The notes beneath the pieces are model-generated. The model saw nothing but the letters and a program-made list of their open reading frames with translations, was not told the origin of the DNA and made no database searches. A stretch of DNA of 27,456 bases, taken from the NCBI GenBank assembly GCA_008000375.1, contig SMOI01000399.1, positions 1 to 27,456 of the forward strand, read 5' to 3'. This stretch comes from Poteriospumella lacustris. Its lineage: Eukaryota; Sar; Chrysophyceae; Chromulinales; Dinobryaceae. Made by a program: the position numbers and the translations under genes. This document shows positions 1-9,309 of the stretch, one piece after another (positions within the stretch are counted from its first letter, which is position 1; each line of letters begins with the position of its first letter).

Positions 1-78
1 ACCGCCACCGCCACCGCCACCGCCACCGCCACCGCCACCGCCACCGCCACCGCCACCGCCACCGCCACCGCCACCGCC
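1..78. repeat. (ACCGCC)13 hexanucleotide microsatellite, coding
   Basis: Thirteen perfect ACCGCC units run from the first base of the window, so the true array may be longer. On the minus strand the units read GGC GGT in the frame of the NTPase gene, giving an uninterrupted Gly tract. Confidence 0.97.
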
Positions 79-1239
79 AGACATTGCGGACGAGGCTCGT
101 TGCAGCTCTATCGGTAGCGATTGCAGATCGTCGGAAGACCCAGTAGAAGGAGCAGGAGGATGAGGACGAGGATGATAGGCGGCCTCGATGTCGGCACAGA
201 ACAGGAGGTGGTTCTCTCGGGCGGTGTATTTCCAAAACTGCGACGGGTCGTGGACGACGACGGAGGGTACGCGTCGGGCGACGTTCGTGATCGCACGACA
301 CAGGGCCGCGAAGAACCGATTGAACACATCCACGTTCTGCCATCGATGCGGTGTCAGCGGCAAATCGAGAAACGTATCGGCGATGGGCGATCGTAACGGA
401 AACCCTCGTTCCGCTTTCGTTGGCCGTAGACACACGTAGACGACGTACTGGGACTGGGCACACTCCTGGACGAGCCGGGTCTTGCCCGTGCCCGTCCCTT
501 GAATCACCGTGAGGACATTGCGGTGATACTTTGGGGACCATTCCTTCGCACTCTGCGTCCTGTTCTGTTCGATGCGGCGAAGCAGCATCTGCACCGATGA
601 CGTCTGGCAGCGGGCCAACAGATTATGATACGCAGAAACGTGGAAGCCCGTTTCCCAGGTGTGGTACATGTTCGGTGGGGTTTGGTTGTTCTTGGGGATG
701 GAGACTTTCGACGATACAGTGGCCGGGTCGAGGACACGATCGGCAAACACGAACGTGATCACATCGGTCTCGTCCAGAACGTTGCGTGTCTGGCGCAATA
801 TCGCCACGTTGTGGGGCATGCATTTCTGCACGATCCGCGGGGTGACCTGGTGCTGTACGTCGTGGAGGAGGGTGTCGATGAAGGCGGTGTCCCACAGGAC
901 GGCGAAAGGGATGCGGACGAATCGATCGAGGAAGGTGTACACCAATGACCAACGACACATCGAATCCACATCCAGGGAACGACCAAACCGGAAATAGCAC
1001 AAGTGTCCTGGCGTCACGACGAACACGAGGGGTTCGGGTCGTCTGGTGCGGTCATCAGTCATCAAGACGGAAAACAACGACGCGAAAAAAGTGATGAGCG
1101 CTTCACGAAATTGTGCCTGCACGTTGGGATCGTGAAGTGCTTCACTATGAAGCTCTTCGTCGCAACGGCAACCAAACGTGATGGTGGCGGAATCAAAGGT
1201 CACAAGGGGCGGGACAGCAGCGGCGGTGGCGGCTTCCAT
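1..1239 (-). CDS. Crinkler/RHS-like P-loop NTPase, 5' part (3' end outside window)
   Basis: An uninterrupted frame runs from an ATG at 1239 to position 1, giving 413 codons with no stop, so the gene continues off the left edge. A Walker A motif, GTGTGKT, lies at residues 248-254. It is followed by RLVQE, a hydrophobic strand ending in LRP (about 266-273), and GFP at 279-281. That order (P-loop, strand ending in an Arg, then GFP) is how I recognise the NTPase module of Crinkler (CRN) and RHS-type proteins of oomycetes, chytrids, some other protists and trypanosomes. I see no N-terminal signal peptide and no LFLAK-type motif. Residues 1-230 match nothing I know. The last 26 visible residues (388-413) are all Gly, encoded by the hexamer repeat at 1-78. 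In other organisms the family includes host-targeted effectors and endogenous transposon-linked proteins, and its role here is unknown. Alternative: another STAND-like ATPase. Confidence 0.62.
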   Translation of the reverse strand, partial: MEAATAAAVPPLVTFDSATITFGCRCDEELHSEALHDPNVQAQFREALITFFASLFSVLMTDDRTRRPEPLVFVVTPGHLCYFRFGRSLDVDSMCRWSLVYTFLDRFVRIPFAVLWDTAFIDTLLHDVQHQVTPRIVQKCMPHNVAILRQTRNVLDETDVITFVFADRVLDPATVSSKVSIPKNNQTPPNMYHTWETGFHVSAYHNLLARCQTSSVQMLLRRIEQNRTQSAKEWSPKYHRNVLTVIQGTGTGKTRLVQECAQSQYVVYVCLRPTKAERGFPLRSPIADTFLDLPLTPHRWQNVDVFNRFFAALCRAITNVARRVPSVVVHDPSQFWKYTARENHLLFCADIEAAYHPRPHPPAPSTGSSDDLQSLPIELQRASSAMSGGGGGGGGGGGGGGGGGGGGGGGGGG

Positions 1240-2064
1240 CTGATTTGTTTCCACTTCCAGACGGGTTGTACAGAGGGCAGAGTGTAGTTTTCTTCAACGT
1301 GATCTTTTTTGTGTTCTTTTCGTTTCCTTTTGTGTCCTGTCAGTTCTATTCTGTTTTTTTGAGGCCAGTTGCAAAGCTTTGCTGGATCTCGGCCAGCAGA
1401 TGGTCCAGCCAATCCCCACGCGGCTGCCCCATGAAAGACCCACCGACCGACCGACACACCGACCGACGACGAATGGACAGTGGACAGTGGACAGTGGACA
1501 GTGGACAGTGGACAGTGGACAGCTGCTCACTGTCTGTGTGGGTGTTGGCTCTCTGTGCTCTGTGCCAGCATTGGATCAGATGTCGTCTGGAATTTTAGTT
1601 AATTTTAAGGTCACCGGCATAATCCATGTAATCAAAACAACGTTGACCTGTTCCAGGTGGTGGAAACGAGAAAAGGGGTGGGCTGGAGTGTCATCACCCC
1701 AACCGCATTCAACATACTGAGCTCCTGGTCCGTCCGTCCGTTCATCCTTCCGACGTCGTCGTCGTCGTCGTCCTCGGCGTCGTCGTCGTACAGTTTATCG
1801 ACAAAACAGTTCATCGGTTCTGTACTGTAATTATGAGCAGGATCATACACGAGCCAGGAACACTTCGAATAAAACAACGGGATTTGAAGAAAATACGCAG
1901 TAATAGAAGGGGGGTTGGTTTTACACGGGAAACAAAGGAAAGACACCTCCAAACACGCAACACACGTATCCTCATCCACTTTCCATGGCTCATTCTTCCA
2001 TGCAAAAACACATCGATCTCACCTCGTCCATTGCCTCCCTTCTCTCGTCAGTTTGAGTTGAGTT
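1240..2064. other. Intergenic region between the NTPase start and the pyrophosphatase stop
   Basis: The region holds the 5' flank of the NTPase gene, which is T-rich on the plus strand at 1300-1360. It also holds a CCGA-rich stretch and a TGGACAG heptamer array (1441-1522), a GTC-repeat stretch near 1755-1790, and the 3' flank of the pyrophosphatase gene. I see no convincing gene. A minus-strand frame at 1632-1979 lacks an ATG. Confidence 0.6.
1474..1522. repeat. (TGGACAG)7 heptamer minisatellite
   Basis: Seven perfect tandem TGGACAG units, 49 bp in all, directly follow a CCGA/CCGACA-rich stretch at 1441-1470. The array begins 235 bp upstream of the minus-strand NTPase ATG. Written as GACAGTG, it shares the GACA core with the second heptamer array at 7265-7341. 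Confidence 0.95.
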
Positions 2065-4349
2065 TTAGTTCAACGGCATACCCAACAAGCCATTGCCACC
2101 GTTGACGGCGAAGAAGAAATCCGCGAACACCAACGAGATGATCGCCATCAACTTCATCAAGATGTTCAACGCCGGGCCGGAGGTATCCTTCAACGGATCA
2201 CCCACCGTGTCGCCCACGACGGCCGCCTTGTGCAAGTCGGAGCCTTTGCCGCCCGAGGGCATCGCCTCAATCGACTTCTTGGCATTGTCCCAGGCACCGC
2301 CGGTGTTGGACATCGACACCGCCAATTGCACACCGGACAACAAGGCACCCGTCAACAAACCGTACACGGCATGGACACCAAACAAGGTACCCGCCAACAA
2401 CGGCGCCAACATGACCAAGGCACCCGGTGCAATCATTTCACGCAAGGCGGAACGAGTCGAGATGTCCACGCAACGTTCATAATCCGGGCGCGCCTCGGTT
2501 CCCTCGTGCAAGAGCTCGGGGTTCATCTTGAACTGATGTTCCACTTCGTGCACCATCTCCATCGCCGCGTCACCCACCGACTTCATCGTCAAGGCCGAGA
2601 ACCAATACGGCAACATCGAACCAATCAACAAGAAGGCGAAGGTCATGGGTTGCAAGATCTCGACGTTCGTATCCGAATTGGACGACGCGACACGGATACG
2701 CACAACGAAGGCACCGTACAGGGCCAACGACACCAACGCCGCCGAGCCAATCGCGAAACCTTTGCCAATGGCCGCGGTGGTGTTACCCGCCGCATCCAAC
2801 GCATCGGTCTTGTGACGCACCTCCGAGGGCAAATGCGCCATCTCCGCGATACCACCGGCATTGTCACAGACAGGGCCATACGCATCAATCGTCAAACCCG
2901 TCGCCAAGTTGCCCAACATACCCACGGCCGCCAAGGCGACACCGTACAAGTCACACAACTCAAACGACAGCCACACAATGAACGCCAAGATGAAAACAGG
3001 AATGATGACGGACTTGTAACCCAACGCCAAACCCGCGATGATGTTCGTGGCCGCACCGGTACGGCACGCTTCCACCAAACCTTTCACGGGCACAAAGACC
3101 TTCGAGGTATAATACTCCGTTGACAAACCAATGATCAAACCACCCACGGCACCGGCCGCCACGCACAAAAACGCGGAGCCACGGGTCGCCGTCACCGTCT
3201 TCGCCACACCTTCGATTTGGAACGTCTCGGGCAAAAACGATTGCGCCGCCCAGTGCACCGCGGGCAACATCAACACGGTCGTGACAATCAATTGCAAACG
3301 CAAGGCCAATTCAATGCGATTCTCGGTCGTCACAGGGTAAATATGGGTCGCCAAGAACGACGATGCCAAACACACCAAGATACCCGCCGACGAGACCACC
3401 AACGGGAAGCACACCGCACCCCAACCGGCATTCAACAACTCTTGCGTTTGGGCCGCAATCACCAAGGCAGCGCAAGTCGATTCGGCAAAGGAACCGAACA
3501 AATCCGCACCCATACCGGCCACATCGCCGACGTTGTCACCGACGTTGTCCGCAATCGTCGCAGGGTTACGCGGATCATCCTCCGGAATACCGTGCACGAC
3601 CTTGCCAACCAAATCCGCTCCCACATCGGCGGCCTTCGTGTAAATACCACCACCGACACGACCAAACATGGCAATGGATGAACCACCCAAGCCATAGCCA
3701 GAAATGCATTCCATCATCAAGATCCACTTGTCCTGCGTGAAGAACGTCGAGAAGAACAACAACGTCAAGAACAACACCAAAATACCCAAACCCGACAGGG
3801 CAAAACCCATCACGGAACCGGCACGGAACGCGGTATTGAAACACTCCGCATACCCTTCCTTCTTCGCCGACAAGGTCGTGCGCACGTTCGAGAAGACCGC
3901 CACACGCATACCAATGTAACCGGACAGCACCGACGTGGCCGCACCCAGCACAAACGACAACGTCGTCAAGAAACCCAAGGCCGCATTTTGGGACCAAGAG
4001 ATGAAGGCGAAGATAATGACGGAAAACACCGCCACGAAAATAGCACAAATGCTATATTCCGCACGCAAGAACGCCTCGGCACCACGAGAAATGGCTTCGT
4101 GCGTTTCACGCAACAAAGCCATTTCACGGCGCCCACCACGGCCACCTTTCAAGGCAGCCTTCTCTTCATCAGCAGTGTAGTCATCGAGCCTGCAAAAAAA
4201 ATCGAGATGGTCAGATACAACGAACGGGAACACCGTTACACACCTTCGTAATTGACTTACTTGATGGCATTGATGATGGAGAATTGGTACGCAGCCCAAG
4301 CCATAGAAATGACGGAGCAGGTAATGATGAAAGAAGAAGCGTCAACCAT
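2065..4349 (-). CDS. K+-dependent type vacuolar H+-translocating inorganic pyrophosphatase
   Basis: This membrane proton pump hydrolyses pyrophosphate to acidify vacuoles or acidocalcisomes. Exon 1 is 4261-4349 (ATG at 4349) and exon 2 is 4189-2065. The intron at 4190-4260 has a GTAAGT donor and a T-rich TTTGCAG acceptor. Joining them gives 737 residues, a normal length for the family. Signatures are DVGADLVGK (218-226), EDDPRNPATIADNVGDNVGD (233-252) and the C-terminal GDTVGDPLKDTSGPA (about 689-703), which supply the Asp residues that bind Mg-pyrophosphate. GNTTAAIGKG (498-507) has Ala rather than Lys after GNTTA, as in K+-dependent plant-type enzymes. Many hydrophobic segments agree with the roughly 16 helices of the family. 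Reading through the intron would give a non-ATG start and an unrelated N-terminus, whereas the spliced N-terminus is hydrophobic and family-like. No other gene shares its flanks closely. Confidence 0.97.
4190..4260 (-). other. Intron 1 of the H+-pyrophosphatase gene (71 nt)
   Basis: On the minus strand it begins GTAAGT and ends in a run of T followed by GCAG. It splits a Lys codon (AA/G) and restores the frame between residues 29 and 31. Confidence 0.9.
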
Positions 4350-5000
4350 TTTTCAATTGTCTGAATGCATGAAAGGGGGTATCCCAGAGGACCAATGAGT
4401 CGTCAGAATTCAAAAAAAGATATTTCCTGTCAACGACACTTACATGGTGAAACTTTTCAAATCGAGACGGAACGTAAACGATTAAGAAAAACTGAACAGT
4501 CGGATGCACTGAGAATGATCAAAATAGACAAAGTTTACCAACCGAAGGAGATGTTATTAGCCAAAAAAGAGAAAAAAGAGTGCTTCACTTGGGAAATACA
4601 ATTTTCTTTCTTGGTTTGGTCAAGTTTCAACTCAGTCGATGACGGATACCGTATCTACTTCGCAATTCACAATGAACACGGATTGATTCAATCTTCGTTC
4701 TTGTCGATGTGTTTTTTTCCTTGCAAAAGGAAAAAGGAAAGAAGACAAAGAAGATCCAGCGAATTGCCCAGCAGACCGAAAAAAATGCCAAAGAAACAGC
4801 GGCGGTGTGCCACACTGTGCAAAAATCGGGGGTTTTTCTCCTCGTCGGTGTGGGTTTTTTGTGGATCTTCCTGCCGCCGAGACAGGAGCGTGCAGGTGGG
4901 AAGAAATGAGGTGTGTCGTGGTGCAACAGGACGTGTCGTCAATCCGTTTCTGAAAATCACAGGTTCATCATCATGGATCAGTCCAACGTCACAAGCGCTC
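4350..5000. other. Intergenic region upstream of the H+-pyrophosphatase gene
   Basis: This A/T-richer 650 bp presumably contains the pyrophosphatase promoter. A 9-bp-stem hairpin with a GCAA loop lies at 4714-4735. A 231-codon plus-strand frame crosses the region, but its composition is not protein-like and I do not call it. Confidence 0.5.
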
Positions 5001-5563
5001 ATGGCTCACGGAAGAAGCAGCAGACCAAAAGTTATGGTTGTGTTAAGTGGTAAGCGGTAAGGATCCCCACATCCCTACCATTCCACCCAGGAAGAGTCTG
5101 AAAGTTTTTCGTTATGACGATAAGGAGGGGTAGCTGGGAAGGGAGAAGACCGCGCGAGACCCCGCTGTGTAACACTCCACTCCAGCGATGATGAACTTCC
5201 TCGTGAAGTCCCTGGCGGCGCAATATGTCCATGACTTTGCGTCGTATTTCAGCTTTCAAATGCCGCATTAAGGCAGTCGTTGTCGATGCAAAGGATTCAT
5301 TTCGTCTCCTTCGACAGCCCATCGCTTTTCCGTACCTCTGGCAACGACAACATCGTCGCGCTCTGTCCGAACGACGCGTCGACCGAGCGACTGGCGGCCA
5401 TCTTCTGTGCAGGCGCCGTGTTGTCGTCACTGGAGGCCGTCGTGTGGCTCCACGTCGCCTCCACAGCCAGCACCAATGGAAGCACCGCCGCTGGTGTCGC
5501 TGGCGGGACCGGCTACGTGACGAGACGTTGCGGTCGCAGATGGCGCTGGCTGTCGTCCACGCG
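5001..5563. repeat. Long direct repeat, copy 1
   Basis: This 563-bp block matches 7366-7929. By eye there are about seven substitutions and one single-base insertion, so identity is near 98-99%. Similarity begins at ATGGC and ends sharply after GTCCACGCG, and the flanks are unrelated. It contains a minus-strand frame open across nearly all of it and, on the plus strand, coding-like stretches in successive different frames. After the breakpoint, copy 1 continues into a 40-codon plus-strand frame (5540-5662) with a hydrophobic start, probably chance. Confidence 0.95.
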
Positions 5564-6474
5564 CTGGCTGTCCTATCCATCGCTGCAGCAGCAGTGTCAC
5601 AAGGGGAATGTAGCCCTTCCCGCATTTCCACGTGGGGTGCGGGCTTCTACTATGATCGATGACAGTCACACCCATGGAGCATCCGTGTCCCTATCCATGT
5701 TGATTTACGTGTTTGAATGTGTCCCCGATTGAATTGCAGGCGAATCGTGCCGTGTATATAACACGAGAGAGGCGGTGAACCAGAAGGCACGTCGTCGGCT
5801 ACCTCCGGGGCTCTCGATCGCACGAGTAGGATGGGAGACAAAAGGCGATTTAGTGTGTATATGGACCGTAGTTAAGGATGTGCAGGAGAGAGCTGCATGT
5901 TTCTAACGATTTTCTGGTCCTGACTCCGAGGTGCGCATGGGTGATACGATACCTGCAGCCTGTCGTAGTGTCCTAACCCATGTGACAGGGGTCGAGATGG
6001 CGGTGTGTTCGTGACGCAGGGGGGGGGGGTTATGTCGGAGATTTCGTCACCGCGGCGAGTCGTCCCCACCGTGCGTCGCCGGTGTTTCGGCTCATGACCG
6101 TCTCAGGAAGCGGCCCATGCGTTCTTCCACGTTTTTCCTCGACGACGTCGACACGTCTAAGAACGACCACCCTCTGCAAGGAGATCGTCTCCTGCAAAGC
6201 TTCCATCTGTCTCGTCTCACAATGGGAGTGTGTTCGTGTCGATGCTTCCTGTCGTATCGGCGGTCGGGTTCAGCTGTAGCTAGCACGTGGCGGCGCTGGC
6301 GTGGTCGGGCCTGTTGCCGTCGTCGGGGGTTGCGACGATGTACGGCGAGAACGAGACGCCGCACGTGGCCTTGATTTCGTCCATTGGGATAGAGGTTTTG
6401 TAACAAATATAATTATCAGGAGAAACATGCATGCTACAAGAAACCTTCATACACAGATGAACACAAGACAAGAA
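5564..6474. other. Gene-poor region
   Basis: I see no supported gene here. It contains an 11-base G run at 6019-6029, a TATATAA-like stretch near 5755, and the 3' flank of the mitochondrial coiled-coil gene. All frames are short, and their Arg/Ser-rich translations look random. Confidence 0.5.
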
Positions 6475-7065
6475 TCAAGCACCGCGGTCAGATGCTTCTG
6501 TCGCTCTCCGAAGTGACTTGTATTCGACAGAATGACTATACTTCATATAATCTTCCACGGCCTGCTTGGCCGCCTGGGCTTTCACACGCTCAATTTCAGA
6601 GGCGTGGACTTCCTTCACACGGTCAAAACCATCATTAACCCGCGCAATTTCAGAGGCGTGGACTTCCTTCACACGCTCAAAACCATCATTAACCCGCGCA
6701 ATATCAGCGGCGTGGATCTCTTTAACCCGCGCAATTTCAGCGGCGTGGACCTCTTCAACCCGCGCAATTTCAGCGGCGTGGACCTCTTTGATGCGCTTCA
6801 ATTCCGAACGAAGGTCTTGGACGTACGATGTAGCGTACGTTGCCGCTAAAAGTGTCGAGCCCATCAAGGTGAAAACGGCCGCGTATTCTTTCACGAAATT
6901 AATCGCTTCTCTTCCTTTGGACCGAGGCAATGGTTCCTAATAACACGTCGATGTCAATTTGATGTCAATCTTACTCTCATCACTTGGGACATCGCTTACC
7001 GTCGACGAGAAAAAGCGGCTGCTATGAACCGCTACTGCTTTCTTCGTTCCTTGAAAACGAAACAT
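6475..7065 (-). CDS. Probable mitochondrial single-pass membrane protein with a coiled-coil repeat
   Basis: Exon 1 is 7065-7000 (ATG at 7065) and exon 2 is 6936-6475. The 63-nt intron (6937-6999) has a GTAAGC donor and a TTATTAG acceptor and falls between codons. The product is 175 residues. Residues 1-22 have many basic and hydroxylated residues and no acidic ones, ending RFFSST, like a mitochondrial presequence. One hydrophobic helix lies at about 41-61. Residues 71-139 are tandem units: three 11-residue units (IKEVHAAEIAR type), then two 18-residue units in which a 7-residue VNDGFER-type piece is attached to an 11-mer. Such 11- and 7-residue steps suit a continuous coiled coil. I recognise no named family. 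It resembles only in outline mitochondrial inner-membrane coiled-coil proteins such as MCUR1/CCDC90. Without the intron, exon 2 is preceded by an in-frame stop and has only an internal ATG, which supports splicing. The gene lies between the two long repeats. Confidence 0.72.
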
Positions 7066-7144
7066 TTCTTTGAGCAAATTTGCGAGAACTTGAACCAGAC
7101 AAGACGTGGAGAACGATTGTGATGTAATTCGTGCAACGAGAGAA

Positions 7145-7247
7145 GCTCTAAAGGAAGGCGAAAGGGGTAAAGGGAAGCGGAAGAAGGGAAAGAAAGGGAA
7201 AGAGAGGGAAGGACAGGGAAAGGGTGATAAGTGGGGAGGGGGGGGGG
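7145..7247. repeat. Polypurine tract ending in a G10 run
   Basis: About 100 bases are almost entirely A or G on the plus strand, with GGGAAAG-like repeats, ending in ten consecutive G at 7238-7247. It lies 80-180 bp upstream of the minus-strand ATG at 7065, so it is polypyrimidine on the coding strand. Such tracts can form triplex DNA and are common near promoters. Confidence 0.85.
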
Positions 7248-7264
7248 CTCTTCCGAAGAAAAGT

Positions 7265-7341
7265 GACAAATGACAACCGACAAGCGACAACCGACAAGCG
7301 ACAACCGACAACCGACAAGCGACAAGCGACAAGCGACAACC
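7265..7341. repeat. GACA-core heptamer minisatellite, 11 units
   Basis: Eleven tandem heptamers: one GACAAAT, then GACAACC and GACAAGC in mixed order. The array begins 200 bp upstream of the mitochondrial-protein ATG and lies immediately before long repeat copy 2. Confidence 0.95.
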
Positions 7342-7365
7342 AACAGCAACAGCCGAATTCACCAC

Positions 7366-7929
7366 ATGGCACACGTAAGAAGCAGCAGACCAAAAGTTAT
7401 GGTTGTGTATAAGCGGTAAGCGGTAAGGATCCCCACATCCCTACCATTCCACCCAGGAAGAGTCTGAAAGTTTTTCGTTATGACGATAAGGAGGGGTAGC
7501 TGGGAAGGGAGAAGACCGCGCGAGACCCCGCTGTGTAACACTCCACTCCAGCGATGATGAACTTCCTCGTGAAGTCCCTGGCGGCGCAATATGTCCATGA
7601 CTTTGCGTCGTATTTCAGCTTTCAAATGCCGCATTAAGGCAGTCGTTGTCGATGCAAAGGATTCATTTCGTCTCCTTCGACAGCCCATCGCTTTTCCGTA
7701 CCTCTGGCAACGACAACATCGTCGCGCTCTGTCCGAACGACGCGTCGACCGAGCGACTGGCGGCCATCTTCTGTGCGGGCGCCGTGTCGTCGTCACTGGA
7801 GGCCGTCGCGTGGCTCCACGTCGCCTCCACAGCCAGCACCAATGGAAGCACCGCAGCTGGTGTCGCTGGCGGCACCGGCTACGTGACGAGACGTTGCGGT
7901 CGCAGATGGCGCTGGCTGTCGTCCACGCG
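7366..7929. repeat. Long direct repeat, copy 2
   Basis: This 564-bp block matches 5001-5563. The single indel is near 7408 and the base differences cluster in the last 170 bp (for example 7777, 7788, 7809, 7855, 7873). In copy 2 the coding-like sequence continues past the breakpoint to about 8250, whereas copy 1 changes abruptly, so copy 2 is the more complete version of the source sequence. Confidence 0.95.
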
Positions 7930-8250
7930 GAGCTGCACACGAGGTGGCGAGATAACCCGCTGGCATTATCGGAACTGCGGCCGCTGCTCGTCGATGCGCG
8001 GCAGTGGCGGCGACGGTGGACGACGTTTGGTGTTGTATGCGATGGACACGAGTACTGCGGCTGTTTCGTTGAGTTGCGAGGTGGTGGCTACTGCAGTGGA
8101 AGCGATGAGGGCGGGTCGTTGGTGGTAGTCGTGACCGACGGCACCTTCGACGACAGCGAGCAGAAGCTGCTCACGCGATTGCTCACCGAACCTGATAAAT
8201 GGGGGGGGGGGGCTGCCCGATCGACACAAGAAAGCACGTGGTTCATTTAA
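7460..8250 (+). pseudogene. Decayed coding sequence of unknown family
   Basis: Protein-like stretches occur in three successive plus-strand frames: from upstream of 7554 to 7637, about 7625-7880, and about 7870-8250. The second and third have high GC at third positions. The breaks near 7635 and 7880 look like frameshifts, and two stops interrupt the first stretch. Both long-repeat copies share the first two stretches, so the damage predates duplication. The last stretch has an ATG at 7906 and contains the G12 run at 8201-8212. I recognise no family. Against this reading, the minus strand is open for almost the whole block (7940-7359), though that translation is very Arg-rich and looks like an antisense shadow. 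Unrecognised introns are another possibility. Confidence 0.3.
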
Positions 8251-9309
8251 TACGACGCAACATCAGGCAGATCTTGCACTTGTATCGCACAACCCCTCGA
8301 ACGGACTCGATCTGGCACGCCAACACAATTGGCTTCAGCTGTCTTGGATTTTGCACTTGACATGTCAATAACTGACTTGATGCCATGTTTTCGCACAAAG
8401 GAATTCTTATGAATTCACAGTGGTTCAGAGTTAGTGACTGTAATGTGTCATGACCACTTACTTCATTGCAATCGGTTGATCATATACTAGAATATTGTAT
8501 AGGAATATCTGCTGTTGTTGTGTGGTTGACAGCGTTCATCATCAGTCACCAGAAGTCTCTCGTATCCTTTGAACCCGACAAACGCAAACCCTATCTTTGA
8601 ATTCACTCTTATTTTTGAGTGCTCCCCTGACACCTTTCTCGGCGTCATTCCGTCATCCGATATCTTCCAACAAGTGTTTTGTAAGCAGTCTTGACACGGA
8701 ACGTTGGGGATACCTAGACCAGCAAATAGTATCAACTAACGATGATCAAACAAGCTCAAACGCTACTTCCGATTCTATGCCTATCTGTTTGTATTGATTA
8801 TACAGTTTCCTAGACCCGAAACGAGATTTATCCCAAAATAGATGAAGACAATGCCATTTGTGGAAGTTCTGCATTGCTGATAAAATCATTACAGCCCAGC
8901 ACATATAGTGAAGGCCTCACCGACATCTTTCCCACTTCTTGACCAAAAGGCTCATTGCAATCCAAACCTTGTTCTACAGAGAAGATTTCCGGATGTGTCT
9001 GGTCAGTAGCGTTTCGTCAAGGTGATCGTCAAGGGATTTTGATGTTTCAGTCCCCTCCTTGAAGTACGGGTTTCACGCTTCATTCCTTCCTTCCGTCCTT
9101 GTTCCTCCTTTCACGTGTCTTCGGTCGGTCTTCCTTTTTCTGATGCTGCTGTCGTTCAAAGGACAGAGATCACTGCAAGTGGATGAATCATTTCTTACGT
9201 TTGCTGTTGAGCTTCTCACAAGGACCTACAGTACCTACAGAACAGAACTTTCCAACGACCCTGTTGTCTGCACCCGGGAAACCTTTAACTTGCCGTTTTT
9301 TTGAAAGAA
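8251..9309. other. Gene-poor region upstream of the plus-strand gene
   Basis: This A/T-richer DNA has no supported gene. A pyrimidine-rich stretch with CTTCC repeats at about 9078-9140 lies 170-230 bp before the ATG at 9310 and could belong to its promoter or leader. Short frames at 8487-8735 (-) and 9059-9304 (+) lack an ATG start. Confidence 0.5.

Noticed and set aside
1632-1979. A 115-codon minus-strand frame with an acidic stretch, downstream of the pyrophosphatase
   Set aside because: It starts only with GTG, has no in-frame ATG, and its acidic part comes from a GTC microsatellite. It is more likely 3' flank.
4714-4735. A 9-bp hairpin with a GCAA loop
   Set aside because: It is A/T-dominated and small, with no conserved context, so chance is likely.
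4365-5060. A 231-codon plus-strand frame upstream of the pyrophosphatase
   Set aside because: Lys/Arg/Ser-rich with no domain or codon-preference signal, and it runs into the start of repeat copy 1.
5032-5631. A minus-strand frame of about 199 codons in repeat copy 1 (and 7359-7940 in copy 2)
   Set aside because: Open in both copies but extremely Arg-rich in its first half, as antisense shadows of GC-rich coding sequence usually are. Substitutions between copies do not favour this frame. Kept only as a remark in the repeat and pseudogene entries.
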